DNA of 64,000 nucleotides from Planctomycetota bacterium (GCA_035384565.1 DAOOIT010000024.1:17086-81085); one strand, 5' to 3'. Shown: positions 8,147 to 17,103, counted from the stretch's first letter. Notes: generated by a model not told the origin, from the letters alone. Numbers and translations: made by a program.

Positions 8147-9940
8147 TCACTTGCGATGGAACTGACGCTCCAACTCCCCCAGAGAGAAGACCAGCGCGGT
8201 CGGGCGCCCGTGGGGGCAGGTGTCGGCCCGGGGCCCCAGCGCGGCCCGGCGGGCCAGCAGAGCGGCCGCCTCGCTCGCGCGGAGCGGGTCGCCCGCTTTC
8301 ACCGCGGCCTTGCAGGCGAGCGCGCAGGCGAGGCGTCGCCGGTGGCGCTCGACCGCCGAGACGCCGGGGCCGCCCTCCCCTTCGTCCTCGGCCATCTCGG
8401 CGAGCAGGTCGTGGACGAGGGTGCCCACGTCGAGGTCGCGCGTCAGCCGCGGCACGGCGCGCACGGTCAACGCGTCGCCGCCGAACAGCTCGGCCTCCAG
8501 CCCCAGGGCGCGCAGCGGCTCGAGCGCTCCGGCGGCGAGGGCCGCCTCGGCGGCGCTCAGCGGCACCACCTCGGGCATCAGGAGGCGCTGGGCCTCGACC
8601 TTCGCCTCGGCGCTCCGCTGCAACAGCTCCTCGTACAGCACGCGCTCGTGGAGCGCGTGCTGGTCGGTCACGCGGAAGCCCTCGGGCGTTTCCTCGACCA
8701 GGTACGTGCCGTGGAGCTGGAGGAAGGCGGGCGGCGCGTCGGGCGCGGCGAAGGGATCGGCCGGCGCCGGCACGGTGCGGGGCCGGGTGCGCGCGTCGTC
8801 GAGGTGCTCGGGGGCCGCGGCAAAGGGCAGCCGCGGCGTCACCGGCGGCGAGCGCAGGGCGAATTCCTCCGCGGCACGCGCGGGCGCCGACCGGCGCACG
8901 TGGTCCCAGGATGGCGGCACCGGCGCGCTCGGGCGCAGCGGCGGGGCCAGGTCGGCCGCGGCCAGCGCGGCCCGCAGGGCGCCCAGCACGCTCGCGAACA
9001 CTCGCCGGCCCTGGCGGAAGCGCACCTCGATCTTCGTCGGGTGCACGTTGAAGTCGGCCTCGCGCGGGTCAATCTGAAGGAACAGGAAGAGGGCGGGGTA
9101 GCGCCCGCGCGGCAGCAGCCCCTCGTAGGCCTGGCGTATGGCGCTGGCGAGGGCCTTGTCGCGCACGTAGCGGCGGTTGAGGAAGAGGAACTGCATGCCG
9201 GTGGACGCCCGGGCGTGGTCGGGCGGAGCCGCGAGGCCCTCGATGGCGAGCGGCCCGTCGCCGCCCGACACGGGCAGCAGCGCCCCTGCCAGGTCGGCCC
9301 CCACGAACGCGGCGATCCGCTCGCGGCGGCTGTTCGTGGGCGGGGCGTTGAGCAGCGTCTTGCCGTCGTTCGACACGCGGAAGTGGATCTGCTCGTGGGG
9401 CAGGGCGATGCGGGTCACCATGTCCATCACGTGCCCGAGCTCGGTGCGGGCCGAGCGCAGGAACTTCTGCCGCGCGGGCGTGTTGTAGAAGAGGTTGCGC
9501 ACCTCCACCGTGGTGCCCTGGGGCGCCCCGGCCGCCTTCGGCTCGGTGCGCTGGCCGCCGGCCACCTCGATCTCGGTGCCCGCCGCGGCGTCGCGCGGGC
9601 GCGACACCAGGCGCACCTGGGCCACCGAGCCGATGCTCGGCAGCGCCTCGCCGCGGAAGCCCAAGGTCGTGATGAAGAACAGGTCGTCCGACGTCCGCAG
9701 CTTGCTCGTGGCGTGCCGCCCGAAGCACTTCACCACGTCCTCGGCGTCCATCCCGCTGCCATCGTCGGTCACCCGCACCAGCTTGCGGCCGCCGTCCTCG
9801 AGCTGAACCTCGATGCGGGTGGCGCCCGCGTCAATGGCGTTCTCGACCAGTTCCTTGACCACGGAGGCCGGACGCTCGATCACCTCGCCGGCGGCGATCT
9901 TGTTGGCCACGAGATCGGGCAGTTCCCGGATCATGCCCAC
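8147..9940 (-). CDS. mutL: DNA mismatch repair protein MutL (endonuclease type)
   Basis: 597 residues; the usual start may be the second ATG, which begins MIRELPD. The N-terminal GHKL ATPase motifs are present: ELVENAIDAGA near residue 30, DDGSGM near 59 and GFRGEAL near 94. The transducer domain follows, then a Pro-rich linker near 330-390. The C-terminal half carries the latent-endonuclease signature DQHALHERVLYEE near residue 425 (DQHAx2Ex4E) and CPHGRP near 573, so this is the nicking MutL used by bacteria without MutH. It acts with MutS in methyl-independent mismatch repair. It lies between a purM-like gene and the beta-helix gene on the same strand. Confidence 0.96.
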   Translation of the reverse strand: MGMIRELPDLVANKIAAGEVIERPASVVKELVENAIDAGATRIEVQLEDGGRKLVRVTDDGSGMDAEDVVKCFGRHATSKLRTSDDLFFITTLGFRGEALPSIGSVAQVRLVSRPRDAAAGTEIEVAGGQRTEPKAAGAPQGTTVEVRNLFYNTPARQKFLRSARTELGHVMDMVTRIALPHEQIHFRVSNDGKTLLNAPPTNSRRERIAAFVGADLAGALLPVSGGDGPLAIEGLAAPPDHARASTGMQFLFLNRRYVRDKALASAIRQAYEGLLPRGRYPALFLFLQIDPREADFNVHPTKIEVRFRQGRRVFASVLGALRAALAAADLAPPLRPSAPVPPSWDHVRRSAPARAAEEFALRSPPVTPRLPFAAAPEHLDDARTRPRTVPAPADPFAAPDAPPAFLQLHGTYLVEETPEGFRVTDQHALHERVLYEELLQRSAEAKVEAQRLLMPEVVPLSAAEAALAAGALEPLRALGLEAELFGGDALTVRAVPRLTRDLDVGTLVHDLLAEMAEDEGEGGPGVSAVERHRRRLACALACKAAVKAGDPLRASEAAALLARRAALGPRADTCPHGRPTALVFSLGELERQFHRK

Positions 9941-10037
9941 GCGGCAATCTCCTCCTGGAAGGGATTCGCCGCGGGCGGCCGCGGCGTGACTCTTTCGAGG
10001 AGCTGAACGTGCGGCGCAGGGTGTCGGGCCGGCCGCC

Positions 10038-11090
10038 TCAGCCCAGCTCGGCCGCGGGCCCGTCCCCCTGCACTACCTGGCCGATGACCGCGGCGCGTTC
10101 CCCCGCGCGGCGAATGCGCCGGACCGCGGCGTCGGCGTAGAACGGCGCGACGATCGCCACCATGCCCACGCCCAGGTTGAACGTGCGCCGCATCTCGTCG
10201 TCGCCCAGGCCCCCGAGCCGCTGCACCACGGCGAAGACGGGCTGGCTGGGCAGGGCGGCCCGGTCGAGGCGCGCCACGCAACGCCGCCCCATCGCGCGCT
10301 GGAGCCCGGGCAGCAGGCCGCCGTTGCCGACGTGGGCCAGACCGTGCACGACCCCCTTCACGCGGTAGCGTTCGAGCACGGCGCGGACGGCTTTCGCGTA
10401 GACCCGCGCGGGGCGCAGCAGCTCCTCGCGCAGGGGGCGCCGCAGCTCGAGCAGCACCTCGTCGAGCTGCGCCGGCCGCGCCCCCAGGAGCGTCTGGCGC
10501 ACCCACGCGTCGCCGCTCCCGTGGAGCCCCGCCGACTCGATGCCCACCAACACATCGCCGGGCCGCACCTTCTGCGGCCCGTGGAGGAGGCGCTCGCGTT
10601 CCACCATGCCCACCACGAAGCCGGTCAGATCGTAGGGGCCGGGCGCGCAGGCGCCGGGGCGCACGTCAGTCATGCCGCCCAGCAGCGCGCAATCGGCCTG
10701 CCGGCAACCCGCGGCGATGCCGCGAAGGACCTGGAGCGCGACCGCGGGATCGGGCTCCCCCGTCGCCAGCCGGTGGACGAGGAACAGCGGCAGAGCGCCC
10801 CGCGCGAGCACTTCGTTCACGCAGGCCGCCGCGAGGCTCAGCCCCACGGACTCGTGTTCGGCCGGGTCCCGCGCGAGTTGCGGCTTCGGGCCCACGCCGC
10901 CGATGCCGGCCGCGAGCACCGGATTGCGGCAACGCCGGGCGAAGAGCCCCACCTGGCCCGGCATCGAGTAGAGGGCCGCCGCGCCCTCCTCGCCCTCGAG
11001 CACCGCCGGCCCGTAGGTCGAGCGGAACTGCCGCAGCACCTCCGCCTGGAACTGCTCTGCGCCGGCGCCACCGCCCTGCCCTGAACCCAT
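10038..11090 (-). CDS. PurM-like AIR synthase family protein with altered motifs
   Basis: 350 residues from the ATG at 11090, preceded by a GGGAG; the longer frame to 11189 would run into the promoter at 11157-11185. Length and layout match phosphoribosylformylglycinamidine cyclo-ligase (E. coli PurM, 345 residues), the fifth step of purine synthesis. The conserved signatures are eroded, however. GTDGVGTK reads GIGGVGPK near residue 62, GGETAEMPG reads GGMTDVRPG near 139, and the NGYSLVR segment reads SGDAWVR. The MRRTFNLGVGM block near the C-terminus is well kept. It may be a diverged enzyme or a paralogue with another substrate. It heads the purM-like/mutL run. Confidence 0.78.
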   Translation of the reverse strand: MGSGQGGGAGAEQFQAEVLRQFRSTYGPAVLEGEEGAAALYSMPGQVGLFARRCRNPVLAAGIGGVGPKPQLARDPAEHESVGLSLAAACVNEVLARGALPLFLVHRLATGEPDPAVALQVLRGIAAGCRQADCALLGGMTDVRPGACAPGPYDLTGFVVGMVERERLLHGPQKVRPGDVLVGIESAGLHGSGDAWVRQTLLGARPAQLDEVLLELRRPLREELLRPARVYAKAVRAVLERYRVKGVVHGLAHVGNGGLLPGLQRAMGRRCVARLDRAALPSQPVFAVVQRLGGLGDDEMRRTFNLGVGMVAIVAPFYADAAVRRIRRAGERAAVIGQVVQGDGPAAELG

Positions 11091-11156
11091 CGCCGAGTCT
11101 CCCGCCAGGCCGCCGCTGCCCGGGGCGCTGCCCGCGCGCGTCCGCCGTCCGGCCCG

Positions 11157-11185
11157 AGTGTAACGCAACCGCGCCCCCTTGTCAA
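11157..11185 (-). promoter_or_regulatory. Promoter of the purM-like gene
   Basis: On the minus strand, TTGACA (11185-11180) and TACACT (11162-11157) are separated by 17 bases. The -10 ends about 66 bases before the chosen ATG at 11090 and rules out the longer start at 11189. Confidence 0.65.
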
Positions 11186-11221
11186 CCACGGCTCCAGGGC
11201 GGGCGGGGGCAGGCCGCCAGG

Positions 11222-11250
11222 TTGACTTTGGCGCGCGCGGCTGCTAGAAT
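11222..11250 (+). promoter_or_regulatory. Promoter of the GT2 glycosyltransferase gene
   Basis: TTGACT (11222-11227), a 17-base spacer and TAGAAT (11245-11250), 44 bases before the ATG at 11295. It is divergent from the purM-like promoter. Confidence 0.65.
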
Positions 11251-11294
11251 CCCGGCGGCGTTTCGCCTTCCCGGCATCCGGAGGCGGCAGGGGC

Positions 11295-12182
11295 ATGGCC
11301 AAGCTCAGCGTCGTCGTGCCCGTCTACAACGAGGAGCGGGCCGTCGCGGCGGTCCTCGCCGATCTCGACGCGGCGCTGCGTCGCGCCCCGGAGATCGCGG
11401 CCTTCGAGATTCTGGTGGTGGACGACGGCTCGACCGACGGTACGGCCCGCGCCGTGCAGGCGGCCGCCGAGGGCCGCCCCGCCGTCCGCCTGCTCGCGCG
11501 CGACCGCAACCGCGGCTACGGCTCGGCCCTCAAGCACGGCATCCGGCACGCGGCCCACGACCTGATCGCCATCGTGGACGGCGACGGGTCGTATCCCGCC
11601 GAGCAGTTGCCCGAGCTGCTTCGGGCGATGGGCGATGCGGCCATGGTGGTGGGCGCGCGCACGCGCGCCGGCGCCGTGCCCCTGCTGCGCCGCCCCGCCA
11701 AGTGGCTCCTCACCCGGCTCGCCAGCTATCTGGCCGACGAGAGGATCCCCGACCTCAATTCGGGCCTGCGCGTCTTCCGCCGCGACGTCTACCGCCGCCA
11801 CGAGAACCTGCTGCCCCGCCGGTTCTCGTTCACCACCACGCTCACGCTGGCCGTGCTGTGCGACGACCTGCCCGTGGTCTTCGTGCCGATCGAGTACCGG
11901 CCGCGCGTGGGCCGCTCCAAGATCCGCCCGCTGCGCGACTCGCTCAACTTCCTCCTCCTCATCACCCGCACCATCACCCACTTCCGCCCGCTCAAGGTCC
12001 TCGGGCCGCTCGCCGCCGTCACCTTTCTGGCCGGCGCCGTCAAGGGCGCCTGGGACCTTCTCTGGCCGAGCGACCCCGCGATCGGGCCGAACCTCAAGAC
12101 CTCCGACCTCCTGCTCCTGGTGGCCGGGGTGCAGCTCTTCGCGCTGGCGATGCTGGCCGATCTGGTGGCCAAGCGGCGGTGA
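11295..12182 (+). CDS. Membrane-anchored family 2 glycosyltransferase (DPM/GtrB-like)
   Basis: 295 residues, ATG start. The GT-A fold motifs are clear: VVPVYNEE at residues 6-13, VDDGSTDGT near 41-49, the metal/nucleotide motif DGDGS near 95 (where many relatives have DADxQ), and SGLRVFRR near 155. Two hydrophobic segments near residues 233-255 and 270-290 anchor the C-terminus. The layout is that of dolichol/undecaprenyl-phosphate glycosyltransferases, which move a sugar from a nucleotide donor to a lipid phosphate on the cytoplasmic face. The real donor is unknown. The gene stands alone with its own promoter, and a GC hairpin follows the stop. Confidence 0.88.
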   Translation: MAKLSVVVPVYNEERAVAAVLADLDAALRRAPEIAAFEILVVDDGSTDGTARAVQAAAEGRPAVRLLARDRNRGYGSALKHGIRHAAHDLIAIVDGDGSYPAEQLPELLRAMGDAAMVVGARTRAGAVPLLRRPAKWLLTRLASYLADERIPDLNSGLRVFRRDVYRRHENLLPRRFSFTTTLTLAVLCDDLPVVFVPIEYRPRVGRSKIRPLRDSLNFLLLITRTITHFRPLKVLGPLAAVTFLAGAVKGAWDLLWPSDPAIGPNLKTSDLLLLVAGVQLFALAMLADLVAKRR

Positions 12183-12190
12183 GAGGGAGG

Positions 12191-12207
12191 CGTCCCGTTC
12201 CGGGACG
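12191..12207 (+). terminator. Possible terminator hairpin after the GT2 gene
   Basis: A 7-bp perfect GC stem (CGTCCCG / CGGGACG) with a 3-base loop begins 8 bases after the stop codon. There is no T tract, so intrinsic termination is only possible. Confidence 0.35.
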
Positions 12208-12295
12208 AGGGCCGCCGCGGCTCATGGCCTCGAGCTGTGTCGCTCGCGGCCAGAATTCGCGGCGTCGCAGTCCCGCGTGGACTTCCGCACAGACC

Positions 12296-12862
12296 CTAGA
12301 GCCCCGGGAGGCCGAGGGGCACGTTCATCTTCGCTTGCAGCGCGTCGCGAATCGTCTTCCAGCCCTCTTCGGTGATCGTCCACTCCGCGCCAATCAGCCT
12401 GACCTGCACGTTGGCGAACTCGTAGACGTCCGCCGTGCCGATGTTGAGCAGCCGGTAGCTGAGGATGGTCCCCGTGACATCCGTCTCGCGGTTCACGGTG
12501 AACACATCGGCCTGCTCGGGCTTCAGCTCCCGGAAGAAGAACGTGATGCTCGTCGGGATGCCGTTCGTGTCCAGTTGCTGGAACCGGATGTCGGTCTTCT
12601 GCAACGACTTCACCGACACGGGGCCCAGGGGCAGTTCCTTGGCGGCGGCCGGCGTTTCGGCCCGGGGGCTTGTGAGGTCGCCCAGCCACTGGCGCAGCTT
12701 GCCCGACCGCATCAGCACCGCGTAGAGCACGAACGCGCCCATCAGCACGAGCGGCACGGCCACGCAGATCGCCAGGATCACGTATCTCCTGTTCTCTTCG
12801 CGGCGCTCGAGCCGCTCGCTCATATCCACGTACCAGTCAATATCTTCCTTGGCCTTGGGCAT
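12296..12862 (-). CDS. Small single-pass membrane protein of unknown function
   Basis: 188 residues. A charged, probably helical N-terminus (MPKAKEDIDWYVDMSERLER) is followed by one strong transmembrane segment near residues 28-50 (YVILAICVAVPLVLMGAFVL). The remaining 130 residues are soluble, with beta-rich text (for example RFQQLDTNGIPTSITFFFREL) and a small domain that probably faces the periplasm. I do not recognise a family. It has its own promoter and no close partner: the glycosyltransferase is on the other strand and the protease is divergent. Confidence 0.72.
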   Translation of the reverse strand: MPKAKEDIDWYVDMSERLERREENRRYVILAICVAVPLVLMGAFVLYAVLMRSGKLRQWLGDLTSPRAETPAAAKELPLGPVSVKSLQKTDIRFQQLDTNGIPTSITFFFRELKPEQADVFTVNRETDVTGTILSYRLLNIGTADVYEFANVQVRLIGAEWTITEEGWKTIRDALQAKMNVPLGLPGL

Positions 12863-12932
12863 TCACAGGCTCCCTGGCGACAGGGTGTACGGCCCACCTG
12901 ACCAGAGGGGTGCGCGGCGGACAGCCGCTCCC

Positions 12933-12961
12933 ATTGTATGTCTGGCGCCATGCAATGTCAA
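12933..12961 (-). promoter_or_regulatory. Promoter of the small membrane protein gene
   Basis: Minus strand TTGACA (12961-12956), 17-base spacer, TACAAT (12938-12933), about 70 bases before the ATG at 12862. Confidence 0.7.
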
Positions 12962-12989
12962 ACCGCAGGGCAGGCGGTGGACGAGGGAT

Positions 12990-13018
12990 TTGACAGGCGG
13001 CGCGAGTTGGTGTAAGCT
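12990..13018 (+). promoter_or_regulatory. Promoter of the subtilase gene
   Basis: TTGACA (12990-12995), 17-base spacer, TAAGCT (13013-13018). It leaves an untranslated leader of about 105 bases before ATG 13132, long for this window. Confidence 0.6.
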
Positions 13019-13131
13019 ATCCACGAGTTCCGAGCGCCGAGGAAGTGAATCCCCCCTTGTCGTGTGCCAGGAAACCTGCCCGGCACACCCCCACGCCGTA
13101 TGCAGGGACAACGACCGCGGAGGCCTTGTCC

Positions 13132-15495
13132 ATGGTGAGAGTCCGGCTCTCGGGTGTTGGTGCGGCCCTGGTGATGGCAGCGGCGGCGGTGTGGGCGGGA
13201 GCGCCCGGCGGCGAGGGAGGGCGGCCGGGACGCGTGTTGTACCAGCTCAAGCGCGGCGCCAGCGCGGCGCAGTTGCAGGCCCTGGACGCGCGCGGCAAGG
13301 CCCACGGCCTGGCCACGCTTCGCACGCTCCAGGGGCTGGGTGTGCAGGTGGCGCAGATCGCCCGCGGCCAGAGCGCCGAGCGCGAGGTGTGCGCCGACCT
13401 GCTGGCCACGGGCGCCGTGGCGTTCGCCGAGCCCGACGCCCTGGTGCCCCCCGTCGCCCTGCCCAACGACACCTACTACGGCAGCCAGTGGCAGCACGCC
13501 TGCATCAATTCCCCCGGGGCCTGGGACCGCACGACCGGCAGCCCCTCGGTGCTCGCCGCCGTGTGCGACACGGGCGTGAGCTCGACCCACCCCGACCTCG
13601 CGGCCAACCTCCAGCTCCCGGGCTATAACGCCGTGGACGGCTCGACGAACACCGAGCCCGTCTACAACCACGGCACCGGCGTGGCCGGCTGCATCGGCGC
13701 CGTGGGCAACAACGGGGCCGGCGTGGCCGGCGTGGCCTGGACCGTGAAGATCCTGCCCATCCGCATCACCAACACGTCGGACGGCCTGGCCTACGTGTCC
13801 GACGCGGCCAATGGCATCCGCTACGCTGCCGACCGCGGGGCCAAGGTGGTCAACCTGAGCTACCTGATGGCCGGCTACTCCACGATTGACGCTGCCGCGC
13901 AGTACCTCCGCGGCAAGGGCGGCCTGCTCTTCGTGGCCGCCGGCAACAACGGCCAGGACCCGGGCTGGCCCGACTTCGCGTCGTTCGTGGCCGTGGGCGC
14001 CACCGACAGCGCCGACAACAAGGCGAGCTGGTCCAACTACGGCGCCTACATAGACATCGTGGCCCCCGGCGTCGGCGTCTACTCCACCACGGGCGCCAGC
14101 AGCTACGGCTCGATGAGCGGCACGTCCTTCTCGTCGCCCATCGCGGCCGGGCTGGGCGCGCTCCTCTACTCGATCAACCCGTCTGCCACCCCGGCCGAGG
14201 TCGAGAACGTCCTCTTCACCACCTGCAAGGACCTCGGGGCCGCGGGCGAGGACAACGTGTTCGGCCACGGGCGCATTGACGCCGCGGCCGCCGTCGCCAG
14301 GATGGCCAACGCGCGGCCCAACAGCCCGCCCCTCGCCGTGGCCGCCGCCAGTCCCACGAGCGGCGTGGCTCCGCTGGCGGTGACCTTCGACGGCTCGAGC
14401 TCGACCGACGCCGACGGCGCCATCGCGTCGTACCAGTGGGCCTTCGGCGACGGCGCCTCGGCCGCCGGCGCCACCCCCGCGCACACCTACACCGCGCCCG
14501 GCACCTACACGGCCACCCTCACCGTCACCGACAACCAGGGGGCCACCGACACCGACAGCGTCCAGATCACCGTAGACCCCGACCCGTCGCGGGTCGTGTT
14601 CGTGAAGAGCATCGACATGGCCCTTCGCAGCGTGCCGGCCGGCACCCTCGCCCTGGCCACGGTGAGCATCATGGACATCGCGGGCGCGCCCGTGCCCGGC
14701 GCCACCGTGAGCGGCTCGTGGAGCAGCCCCAAGGCGGGCACCGCCGCCGGCGTCACGGGAGCCGACGGCACGGTGACGCTCGAGTCGCCCAAGGTCAAGG
14801 GCAGCCCTCTCACGTTCACGATCACCGTCACGGGCGTTTCGGCCTCGGGCTACACGTACGACCCGAGCTTGAATCTGGAGACGACCGATTCGATCTCGAC
14901 GGGCAGCGCGGTCAACCAGCCGCCGAAGGCCGTGGCCGCGGCCACCCCGACCGCCGGCCAGGCGCCGCTGACCGTGGACTTCAGCGGCGCAGGGTCGTCG
15001 GACCCCGACGGGCAGATCGCGTCGTACCAGTGGAACTTTGGCGACGGCACGACGGGCAGCGGGGCCGCCGTGCAGCACGTCTACTGGTCGCCCGGCACCT
15101 ACACGGCCACGCTCACCGTCACCGACAACCAGGGCGCCGCGGGCACGGCCCAGGTCGTGATCGTCGTCTCCGACAGCACGGCCGAGTTCATCTGCGTGAA
15201 GAGCATCGCGCTGCGGCTGGTCGCGCAGCCGGGGGGCACGGCCATCGAGGCCACGGTCAGCATCGTGACCGGCGCGGGCGCGCCCGTGGCGGGCGCCACG
15301 GTGGCAGGGCAGTGGAGCGGCATCGTCACCGGCTCGGCCACGGCCGCCACCGACGCCGCGGGCCACGCCGTGTTCCTCTCGCGCAAGACCAAGAGCTCCG
15401 GCACCGCCACCTTCACGGTCACCGGCGTCACCCACGGCGGCTGCGTCTACGACCCGGCGGCGAACGGGGAGACGAGCGCTTCGATCACCAAGTAG
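13132..15495 (+). CDS. Secreted subtilisin-like serine protease with two PKD domains
   Basis: 787 residues from ATG 13132, which has GGAGG 8 bases upstream; a GTG at 13045 would add residues before the signal peptide. Signal peptide residues 1-24. A propeptide-like segment is followed by the S8 catalytic domain, with Asp in VCDTGVSSTHPD near 145, His in NHGTGVAG near 178 and Ser in GTSFSSPIA near 331. The C-terminal half is a tandem duplication: PKD domain (about 401-482), an Ig-like module (486-590), a second PKD (598-680) and a second module (684-786). PKD domains usually mediate binding to proteins or polysaccharides outside the cell. The gene has its own promoter. Confidence 0.93.
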   Translation: MVRVRLSGVGAALVMAAAAVWAGAPGGEGGRPGRVLYQLKRGASAAQLQALDARGKAHGLATLRTLQGLGVQVAQIARGQSAEREVCADLLATGAVAFAEPDALVPPVALPNDTYYGSQWQHACINSPGAWDRTTGSPSVLAAVCDTGVSSTHPDLAANLQLPGYNAVDGSTNTEPVYNHGTGVAGCIGAVGNNGAGVAGVAWTVKILPIRITNTSDGLAYVSDAANGIRYAADRGAKVVNLSYLMAGYSTIDAAAQYLRGKGGLLFVAAGNNGQDPGWPDFASFVAVGATDSADNKASWSNYGAYIDIVAPGVGVYSTTGASSYGSMSGTSFSSPIAAGLGALLYSINPSATPAEVENVLFTTCKDLGAAGEDNVFGHGRIDAAAAVARMANARPNSPPLAVAAASPTSGVAPLAVTFDGSSSTDADGAIASYQWAFGDGASAAGATPAHTYTAPGTYTATLTVTDNQGATDTDSVQITVDPDPSRVVFVKSIDMALRSVPAGTLALATVSIMDIAGAPVPGATVSGSWSSPKAGTAAGVTGADGTVTLESPKVKGSPLTFTITVTGVSASGYTYDPSLNLETTDSISTGSAVNQPPKAVAAATPTAGQAPLTVDFSGAGSSDPDGQIASYQWNFGDGTTGSGAAVQHVYWSPGTYTATLTVTDNQGAAGTAQVVIVVSDSTAEFICVKSIALRLVAQPGGTAIEATVSIVTGAGAPVAGATVAGQWSGIVTGSATAATDAAGHAVFLSRKTKSSGTATFTVTGVTHGGCVYDPAANGETSASITK

Positions 15496-15646
15496 CCGGC
15501 GCAGCCCCACACCCGGCCCGAGGGCAAGCCGTCGGGGGCGACCGGCTCGGCACTCGAGGCGATCTGACCCGGCGCGAAGGCCGGGACCATGAGGAGCAGA
15601 GAGCAGATGCCTGGCACCGCGCCTCGCGCGGGCTGCTGCTGTGCGC

Positions 15647-16735
15647 TCAGATGATCTCGAGGTAATCCCTGTCCGGCAGCTTCGGGAATGGCGCGGTGGG
15701 CAGCGTCTGATACCAGAAGGCCACCGACGCAATGTCGTCCTGGAGCGGCAGGTAGCGGCCGCCGTCGCGCCAGCCCAGGGCCTGAATCGTCACCCGCAGA
15801 TCGCGCTCGAAGCGTATCGGGTCCATCACGTGCCAGCGGTACATCGAGAAGCGCATCTGCGAGCGATACGTGCCGTCGGGGCGGAACACCTGCATCCCGA
15901 GGAACGGCGTGGAGTAGGGCGTGTACTGGCCGGCCACGTCCCAGTTGTAGCACCCGCCGAAGTAATCCTCGGTGCCCGTGCCGCAGATGGTGGGGAACTC
16001 GCCGTCGCCGTCGAGATAGAACTTGATCTCCCCCTCGCCCCACCAGCCCGAGTTGTTGACGCCCCAGGCGAGGGCGGTGCCGACGTAGTGCCCCGTGCCG
16101 CGCACGCCGTCGAGGATCGTGTGGACCTCCTTGTAGGGCAGCGGGTTGCTGCGGCGGAACTGGGCGTGGAAGTAGGCCGCGTCGTCGGGCACCTCCGTCA
16201 ACGTGTAGTCAATCTGGTAGTAGCACGTGATGTCGTCGTTGTGGCGGTTCTCCAGCGTGATGCGGCATTCCTTGCGGAAGGGCATCTCCCAGTAGCAGTT
16301 GTAGGCGCGGTTGGGGTTCACGGCCACGGGCAGCGAGTTGATCTGCGCGTATTGCCCCCAGGGCGAGGCGAAGAAATCGGCGGCAGGGCACTCGACCGAC
16401 GGCTGCTCCTGCCCGTCCCAGTAGAAGCGCAGGATGTAGAAGCGTGCCTGGGCGCCCTTGAGCGACAGGTCGCCCGTGATCCAGATGTGCTGAATCGCCC
16501 CTGAGCCTTTGATATGCGCGAGCGTGAACGTCTCGCCCGCCTTGATGCGGACGCTGGGGGAGACCTTCCAGCCCTGGCCGAGGTCGCGGGCGCAGCGGGC
16601 GCCTGTGCCTTCGGTCGCCATGCCGGCCTTGCCCTTTTCGCCCGTGAAGTTCTCCGCGCAGATCGAGCGCGTCTTCGCCCGCGACACCCGCGACAGATTC
16701 CCCAGCCCCATGCCCAGACCGTTGAACCCGCTCAT
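15647..16735 (-). CDS. DUF2961 family protein (GH172-type glycosidase)
   Basis: 362 residues from the ATG that begins MSGFNGLGMGLGNL; an upstream in-frame start at 16786 would overlap the divergent promoter. DUF2961 features include AIQHIWITGD near residue 75, an acidic NNSGWWGEGEIKFYLDGDGE region near 230, and the hallmark GTGTEDYFGG near 253. Characterised DUF2961 members (family GH172) are oligomeric fructofuranosidases or arabinofuranosidases, and acidic residues of the two segments above probably act in catalysis. There is no signal peptide, so it is probably intracellular. The first 80 or so bases of this gene recur as a fragment at 17506-17587. Confidence 0.88.
   Translation of the reverse strand: MSGFNGLGMGLGNLSRVSRAKTRSICAENFTGEKGKAGMATEGTGARCARDLGQGWKVSPSVRIKAGETFTLAHIKGSGAIQHIWITGDLSLKGAQARFYILRFYWDGQEQPSVECPAADFFASPWGQYAQINSLPVAVNPNRAYNCYWEMPFRKECRITLENRHNDDITCYYQIDYTLTEVPDDAAYFHAQFRRSNPLPYKEVHTILDGVRGTGHYVGTALAWGVNNSGWWGEGEIKFYLDGDGEFPTICGTGTEDYFGGCYNWDVAGQYTPYSTPFLGMQVFRPDGTYRSQMRFSMYRWHVMDPIRFERDLRVTIQALGWRDGGRYLPLQDDIASVAFWYQTLPTAPFPKLPDRDYLEII
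16654..16735. repeat. 82-bp direct repeat A, 5' end of the DUF2961 gene
   Basis: This stretch encodes the first 27 residues of the DUF2961 protein on the minus strand. It recurs with about ten differences at 17506-17587, in the same orientation, on the other side of the DUF433/DUF5615 pair. Confidence 0.8.
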
Positions 16736-16779
16736 TGTCAACCCTTTCCGCGCCCGCGCACTGAGGCAACGCCGCATGC

Positions 16780-16808
16780 TTGACAATCACACGCAGAGGG
16801 ATTATACA
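16780..16808 (+). promoter_or_regulatory. Promoter of the DUF433/DUF5615 pair
   Basis: TTGACA (16780-16785), 17-base spacer, TATACA (16803-16808). The first gene starts 46 bases further on if ATG 16854 is used. Confidence 0.68.
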
Positions 16809-16853
16809 TGGGATTGAGGGAAGTGCAACACCGTGGGCAGCGGAGCGCAGCCG

Positions 16854-17093
16854 ATGGATGACAAGGTGCTGGAGCGTATCAGCCTGAACCCGCGTGTCAT
16901 GGTGGGCAAGCCCGTGATCCGGGGCACGCGGATTCCCGTGGAACTCATCGTCCGCATGCTGGGACAGGGCATACCGGAGGACGAGATTCTGCGGGAGTAT
17001 CCACGCCTCGAGCCGGAGGACATCCGGGCTGCCCTCGCCTATGCCGCCGAGGTCCTCGCCGACGAGGATGTCTTCGCCCTGACGCCCGCTTAG
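16854..17093 (+). CDS. DUF433 protein, probable antitoxin partner
   Basis: 79 residues from ATG 16854 (MDDKVLERISLNP); a GTG at 16833 would add seven. The protein shows the DUF433 pattern RISLNPRVMVGKPVIRGTRIPVELI followed by GIPEDEILREYPRLEPEDIRAALAYA, a compact helix-turn-helix-like fold. DUF433 proteins are routinely encoded immediately before DUF5615 PIN-like proteins, as here (10 bases between stop and next start), and the pair is predicted to be a toxin-antitoxin module. It probably binds DNA and neutralises the partner. The pair has its own promoter. Confidence 0.88.
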   Translation: MDDKVLERISLNPRVMVGKPVIRGTRIPVELIVRMLGQGIPEDEILREYPRLEPEDIRAALAYAAEVLADEDVFALTPA

Positions 17094-17103
17094 GCTCCCG
17101 CTC

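Noticed and set aside
5791..9051. A 1086-codon plus-strand frame
   Set aside because: It is antisense to the beta-helix protein and mutL, which have clear motifs; the translation has no recognisable domain.
12958..15732. A 924-codon minus-strand frame
   Set aside because: It is opposite the subtilase, whose catalytic triad and PKD domains prove the plus strand.
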